A stretch of DNA of 64,000 bases from Halichondria panicea (taxonomy: Eukaryota; Porifera; Demospongiae; Suberitida; Halichondriidae), in contig NC_087377.1 in the NCBI RefSeq assembly GCF_963675165.1, positions 2,402,824-2,466,823 of the forward strand, in the 5' to 3' direction. Under the pieces are notes generated by a model. The model had not been told where the DNA came from and did not search any database. It saw only the letters and a program-made list of their open reading frames with translations. Below are positions 57,741 through 64,000 of the stretch, in pieces (position 1 is the first letter of the stretch; each line of letters opens with the position of its first letter). A program made the translations under genes and the position numbers.

Positions 57741-57824
57741 CAGAGAGAGAGAGAGAGAGTCCTCCCTCCATGCAGAGAGATAGTCCTCCCTCCATGCAGA
57801 GAGAGAGTCCTCCCTCCATGCAGT
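57741..57824. repeat. 24-bp minisatellite, three units, block B
   Basis: Counterpart of 18233-18342 with one unit fewer. Confidence 0.85.
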
Positions 57825-58339
57825 GTGACAGCCAGCACCGTCGCGAGTATGTGGCACTGCATCGCTGGCCCCCCACCCATCCGCCCATGGGACCATCTGG
57901 GATATCTGTAGCAAATGGTTGTGATATCTCAAATTGAATACAGTTAAGACAGCAATAACCAACCTAGAGGCTGTCCCAGTCCAGGTTATTAGAAGGTAGT
58001 CTGGCCACGAGACTAATTAGTTACATCCAGGTGGTTAGAATTTGCTATCCAATGGAGATTCTCATGTAAGAGTTGCTGTTGCCTACAGGGACAAAGCATC
58101 GTGTACATACATGTAGGGTATCATACACACACCCACCTAACATGAGGGTGTGGCCATCATGTGGGTGTGGCCACAGTTGTAGTAGGTGTGGTCTGACCAC
58201 TCCCCCTCCAGAGAACCAGTAGATCGAGTTCATTTTTCATTTACAGTATGACAAACGAAAAGGAAATGAAAAATGATGGGGCGCCCCAAAAGTATGATTG
58301 TGATGAGTTATGTATGATGGTTCATTGCAGCAGCTATAT

Positions 58340-58570
58340 AGCTGTGGGTACAAGGGAGAGGGGTTAGCAACATGCATCATATATACACAAAGGGACAATA
58401 AGAAGTTAGCAACTGCTGCCTCCTACAGATCAAGACACACAGCTATCTATAAGGAAGGACAGATTACATGCACTCACTCGTGGTTGAGGAGGAGGACATT
58501 GTTGCTTATTCCATCAGTGTTTGTGGGATTTGGTGATGTACATCAGTAGATATATGTTCCATGCTTGACT
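58340..58570. other. Block-B segment absent from block A
   Basis: About 220 bp between GCAGCAGCTAT and CTTCAGTATGTGACGTGG that block A lacks (near 18855). No inverted ends or duplication seen, so a deletion in block A is as likely as an insertion here. Confidence 0.55.
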
Positions 58571-58579
58571 TCAGTATGT

Positions 58580-60250
58580 GACGTGGTGGATACTCCCTCC
58601 AGTGCAGTAGGTCCCCCGGAGCCAGAACCATGTAGTGTGAAGGGTAGGGTTAGGACACATACGTAGTACTACCTCATACATGGAATTACACTACACAAGG
58701 CTTGAACTGTATAATTATATATAAAAGCTTATAATTATTTAGAATTAATTATCAGACCACCACAACCGATACGTAGATGTCACCAGCAGTCCCTCTACTG
58801 TCAGATGTAATATGGAGTTTTTTCTCTATATAGAAATTCCGCCAGTTGTCATCCAGAGCTAGAACCATGTAGTGGGAGAAATAGATTATTAGGGGGTACA
58901 TGCATGCATGGGGTTAGGTACTCATGTCATGTAACACACAAGGCTTGTTACTGTATAAGGCTCAAATAAGAATAATTGTCAGACCATAACCGATATAATT
59001 ATGTAGATTCTTGATAGTGAAATGCCAGTGTGTCGAATAAAAACGAGTTCTTTCTAGAGATTCTGCCAGTTGGTCCCCAAGAGCCAGCTAGAACTCTATA
59101 ATGCATGTATGACACCAGGGGTAGAGGTTAGGACACAGAGCACACACATGTACACAAGGCTTGCTACGTAACTAGCTGTGTATAAGGCTCAATATTATTT
59201 TAAACTTGTTAGACCACAACCGATATGTAGATTCTTGTTTGAAATGCTGTCGATCCAGTGTCGGATATAAACGAGTCTTTTATAGAAGTTCCGCCAGTTG
59301 TGTCATCCAGAGCTAGAACCATGTAGTGGGAGAAATAGATTATTAGAGGGTACATGCATGCATGGGGTTAGGTACTCATGTCATGTAACACACAAGGCTT
59401 GTTACTGTATAAGGCTCAAATAAGAATAATTATTATTTAGAATATAATTGTCAGACCACCACAAGCGACATGTAGATTCTTGATAGTGAAATGCCACAAG
59501 TAGTTCTTCCAGCGTGTCGAATAAACGAGTCTTTCTAGAAATTCTGCCGGTTGGTCCTCCAGAGCTAGAACCATGTAGTGGGAGAATTTGGTTAGAATAG
59601 GGTTATAGGAAGTATACTATAGGTACGTCTGAAGCACACAATACATGCAGCTGGTGAGTGGTTCTACAGGGATGCAAGGTTTGAAAGAGACAGACTATAG
59701 TAAAGCAGTTGGTTGTTGGGGTAGGACACATCAGTAGTAATCATACATGTACGAATATACACAAGGCTTGATAGAATGGTGTAAGGCTCAATATATTAAT
59801 CGTTAGACCACAACCGATATATAGGTTCTCGATATGCTGCCAGTATCCAGTGTGTCGGACATAAAAGAGTCTTTTCTATACAAATTCCGCCAGTTGGTCC
59901 CCTCCAGAGCAAGAACCATGTAGTGTAAGAAATAGATTAGGACTCATCAATACAGTACCAGGAGTGCCTGATAGTACTCATACATGCTAATATACCAGGC
60001 TTGCTTGATAACTATCTAATGCCAAACTACAACCCATAATTATAATAATCATGTAGATTCTTGAAATGTCACCATCTGCAGTGCAGTGTGTCAGATCTGC
60101 CAGTTGGTCCCCCAGAGCAAGAACTATGCAGTGCGAGAAATAGATTATTAGGGGGTAGACATTAGTATAGACACGATTAAAGGCTTGATATACAGTACGT
60201 ATAAGGCTCGTCATAACTATCAGACCACAACCAGTCTGTGCGTGAGTACC
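58580..60250 (-). repeat. Tandem array of exon-like units, block B
   Basis: Counterpart of 18880-20530, with the same unit order and small indels. Confidence 0.5.
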
Positions 60251-60487
60251 ACCATCTGCAGTGTTGATAGCCAGTGTCAGTGTCAGTGATGTTAGTAGAA
60301 ATGTTCCAGACTTGACTTCATAAGTAGTGGATAGACTTCAGTACTTCATATAGTTCAGATAGACTTCATTAGTTCACAATAGTTCAGTAGTGGATAGACT
60401 TGACTTCAATATTCCACCCAGTGGTCTCGTGTTGTCAGATCTGTAGAAATAAATCAGCATGTATTATTGAAAAGTTGCACAAGACAG

Positions 60488-60706
<219 letters not shown>

Positions 60707-61175
60707 ATGACTAGACACACGTGCATGGCTAGCTCACTGCGTAGCCAATTCTCACCATTTAATTAGTCAGTGCTCAAGAGCAGATACTGCCGTTTGTTGT
60801 GATATACTGCTGTCACAAAAATGAATAAAGATACTGACTACTGTGAGGGGCCCCTCTCTAACAGAATAATGTCTGATATAAATGAGATGACTGCTGAGTG
60901 CTTTTTGTTGTTGTTGATCGTTCGGTTTCGAATTTCGTGTTGTGATGAACACTATCTATTTGTGGCTGGGCGTATATAAGAATCGAATCGAATAAGAGCA
61001 ATTATTGAGCTTTTGTGGACATTTGCAGCTGTGAGAACAAGACAACACGAGGGTTAGCAATAATACATGACCAAGCAACAGCTCTAAACTATTACTGTGT
61101 ACTGTAAAACATTATTTGGTGACTCCTTGATCCTATAGCTAGCACAGACAGACACAGACACACACAGACACACAC

Positions 61176-61326
61176 CTGCAAGGTTTAGAGGTGGAGTAGC
61201 ACTTCTTGAGATGTAGAGACATGTTGAAGAGATCACTTCACTTATGTAGAGACTCAGAGATGATGGACAGTCACATTGATACTGCAAACTTGCTGCAAAT
61301 GTGAGGTTCAGCTTCTGCTTCAGCAT
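61176..61326 (-). CDS. First exon of an unrecognised gene, block B
   Basis: Counterpart of 21296-21446, with the same ATG and donor and very few amino-acid changes. The upstream GCGCATGCGC palindrome is mutated here. Retention of the frame in both copies is mild support for coding; the duplication may simply be recent. Confidence 0.35.
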
Positions 61327-61450
61327 TTATATAAATTAGTGCGGATGCGCCATAGATGTATAGGGGTGTGGCTAAATTCTAGGGGAGGGGCTGCGAAGGT
61401 GCGCATCAAATAGAATTAGTAAACAAATCTGTTCGAAAACTGTTGGCCGG

Positions 61451-62444
61451 TGTCATAAAATTTTGGGCCCCCCGGCCTAGAATTTTAAAACTTTGGATCC
61501 CCGGGCCTAAAATGTTAACAGTTTAGGCCCCCCAGGGGGTCCAAACTGTTAACATTCTAGGCCCCCCTCTTCTCAGCTATCCTTTTCTGCACGATAGAAC
61601 AAAGTCAAAGAGATAATTATTATAATATGGTAAGGTTAGCTCTATTAGTTGACAAAGCATCAAAGAGACGCATGCATGCAAAGACTCTGTATCAAAGTAG
61701 CAAAAATGTTTGCATTATTATTCTATCATGGAATTCAAAGTGAAGGAAGATTTACCTTTCAAGTTACTCATGCTTTACCTATAAGAGTTAAATGCTTTGA
61801 TGCAGCTTGGATCTGCCTGTAAGACAATCAATGTTGTTGCATAGCTATCGCCATATTTGCAACTTCGTGCTTGCTTACTTTCTTAGTCAAATTTCAGGAC
61901 AAAAAAATATAAAACACACAATTTCAGTGCAAAGACAACAATTCATATCTTCCTCCATGTTACATAGAAGATGTAAATTGTTGTGGGGATGCTCCAATAG
62001 CATCACTGGCTCAGCTCTCAAGTAATGTGGAATCACAGATAGAAGTCAAGAGAGAAACTGTTGTATCATGGTGGAATCACAATAGCAGTTTCCTTTCGGG
62101 ACAAGGGTAATAATTATTGGAAAGTCCGGACCAATTCGGGACAGTTGGCACCTATGTGCTTCGTGCTGCATGAGGCCTGATTCATAGAATGACATGGTTC
62201 AGTGTGATGGCTGTGAGACCAGTGGTATACTACTGTACATGCATGAAACGTGTGTGTGTGTGAGGATCGAGAGCTGCATTCAGTAACTGGCACTGCATAA
62301 ACTGTGAAGACCATAGAAGACTGTATTGGTGTATTTTGAGAATGCACTGTCACATAATGTTACCGCTGTTGCGCTGGGGGCCTAAAATGTTAAAATTCTA
62401 GGCCCGGGGGGGCCCAATCTCATGGGGCCTAAAATTTTATGACA
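61451..62444 (+). mobile_element. CCGG-flanked TGTCAT...ATGACA element, block B copy
   Basis: Flanked by CCGG (61447-61450 and 62445-62448). Counterpart of 21571-22568, with a small difference in the C/G-rich sub-terminal part. Confidence 0.85.
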
Positions 62445-62514
62445 CCGGTACCGCCAAAATGTTAATAATATCCGCTGCTTAAGTATTGCAACACTCTTGC
62501 GACCGTATAGTTAA

Positions 62515-63909
62515 CCGAATAGCCGCGGTTGACGCTTTGAAGCGTCAATACGTGAATAGCTGGTAGCCGCGGTTGACGCTTTGAAGCGTCAACCGCACAT
62601 TACTCTACTCTTAATTAATTTGTGGTGAGCTACAACCTTCCAGAGCTCCACAGCTTTGCAAGGCTTCTCTCGAAGGTCAACAGAAGCCGTACTGAGTCCG
62701 ATCACCATAGGTTAGCAATCAAAAATTTGCTGAAATTTTCATGTGAAATTTGTATTTCAATATCAATCTCAAAAGTGAACATACATTATAATAAATACAA
62801 TTACAATTAATTCTATGGTACAACAATGACTAAGAGGCCTCTGTACACAGGGGATGAGGTACTCCTAGGTATCCTGGATAGTAGTCACAGTGAGTAGACC
62901 TTCTCAGACCCATATGATGGTGGTGGTTCCATGGCAGATAGCAGTGACGATAGTTTCACAGACCTGCATGAGGAAGAAGGAGTATTACCAACCAAGCAGA
63001 CCACCTCTAGAATCAATTGTTCTTACACACAGTAGAACATAACCTCCTCAGAGACAAACACCAGCCAACAAGCCAGCCATAAAGAAATTGAATTTTAAAT
63101 GTACCTTTGTTTGGGGTGGTGCCTAAAAGATCAAAAGATTATCATGCAATCAATACACACACTAAATTGAATAATAACATTCAGCCACATAATTATAATT
63201 GAATTGCTATAATAGACAGCAGACTAAAAATTAGGAATGTACAGGCACTAACTCACAAGCCAACAAACCTAAAAAAGTCTATTGAGAATGGCCATACACA
63301 AAGTACAGTACATCTCATACAAGGGTGCCAAATAATTATGAATCATGCAACCTTAGACATAATTATGTATAGGCTCCCACAAGCAAACTGACATGCAATG
63401 GAACTCATAGGCACATATAAAGCAATTGTGATCCTACAACAAACTGGGAGTTCATAAAAAGATTCAACTTTGGACACAGAAGAATTACAATGCATATCAC
63501 AGGCAAACACACAAGCCAACTAATCACACAAGCCAACTAATGACAAATTATGACCTAATCCTAGCTGGGGAGCATAACACAACCAACAAGCCTATTATGT
63601 TGGGAAGAAAATGTCCTTACACAAGTAAACAGTACACTCATAAGCCCAACAGCCTTTGCTTTCCCCTGAAAAGGTCAGAACATTATTATGCAATCAACCT
63701 CTGTACAAGTCATGTACAGTGAGCCTAATAGTAGTGAGCCTAATTGATTAGTAGCCTAATTGAATTGTAACCTTGGAAGCAAGCAGAAACTTCACACAAG
63801 CCTAGGCACAAGAATTAACTTTTGGCAGCACTGATAATGTAAATTGTTAGCAACATAAAGTATCATGCCACAGGCACACACAGGGGGCACACACGCACGC
63901 ACGGGCGGG

Positions 63910-63953
<44 letters not shown>

Positions 63954-64000
63954 CGCGGGCACCAATAGTGAGTACACATGCAGCTATTAACAGAATACAT
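62515..64000 (+). mobile_element. TTAA-targeting DNA element, copy 3 (cut by window end)
   Basis: TTAA at 62511-62514, then CCGAATAGCCGCGGTTGACG with two sub-terminal CCGCGGTTGACGCTTTGAAG units. It follows copy 1 closely without the 3076-3486 insertion and reaches the CA-rich tract (about 63880-63957). It entered block B after the duplication, because block A has the empty site at 22635. Confidence 0.85.

Overview
The window is eukaryotic nuclear DNA. Genes are split by GT-AG introns, the DNA is AT-rich, there is no operon structure, and more than half is transposons, hairpin elements and tandem repeats. Ankyrin-Roc-COR-Death proteins, many short introns and dense small hairpin elements suggest an early-branching invertebrate, most likely a demosponge of the Amphimedon type. 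That assignment is inference; I see no species-diagnostic gene.

Layout. (1) 1-2597: a 1.24-kb fold-back element and one unrecognised Ser/Thr/Gln-rich reading frame. (2) 2598-5974: first copy of a TTAA-targeting DNA element. (3) Block A, about 6255-22640, all genes on the minus strand: an ankyrin gene (5967-10462), a broken NAK-family kinase gene (10761-15110) with a 17-unit 74-bp satellite in an intron, several CCGG-flanked elements, a tandem array of about 230-bp units and the first exon of an unknown gene. (4) Single-copy stretch 22640-35340: a 1.22-kb palindrome, a few weakly supported genes, a TPRKB (KEOPS subunit)-like gene and the Roc-COR-Death half of a large gene. (5) 35341-39129: second TTAA element. 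(6) Block B, about 40188-62510: a second copy of block A in the same orientation. It differs by lineage-specific insertions, a satellite grown to about 79 units, a Ginger-like transposon with a broken transposase gene, and a CA tract of more than 200 bp. (7) 62515-64000: third TTAA element, cut by the window end.

The main coding result is a twelve-exon gene (43250 to 31359, minus strand). It joins the block-B ankyrin exons to a Roc-COR GTPase module and a C-terminal Death-like domain, with a whole TTAA element in one intron. Total coding length and intron phases are consistent with one protein of about 1,221 residues, probably an intracellular signalling or innate-immune type protein. The block-A paralogue keeps the ankyrin part but ends in a small Cys-rich tail, and its stop codon lies inside the end of a TTAA element.

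Blocks A and B act as a before/after record for transposition. Sites empty in one block and filled in the other fix the ends and target duplications of several element families: TTAA, CCGG, a 6-bp target, and CTAG-ended elements with 7-bp targets. All domain calls were made by eye.
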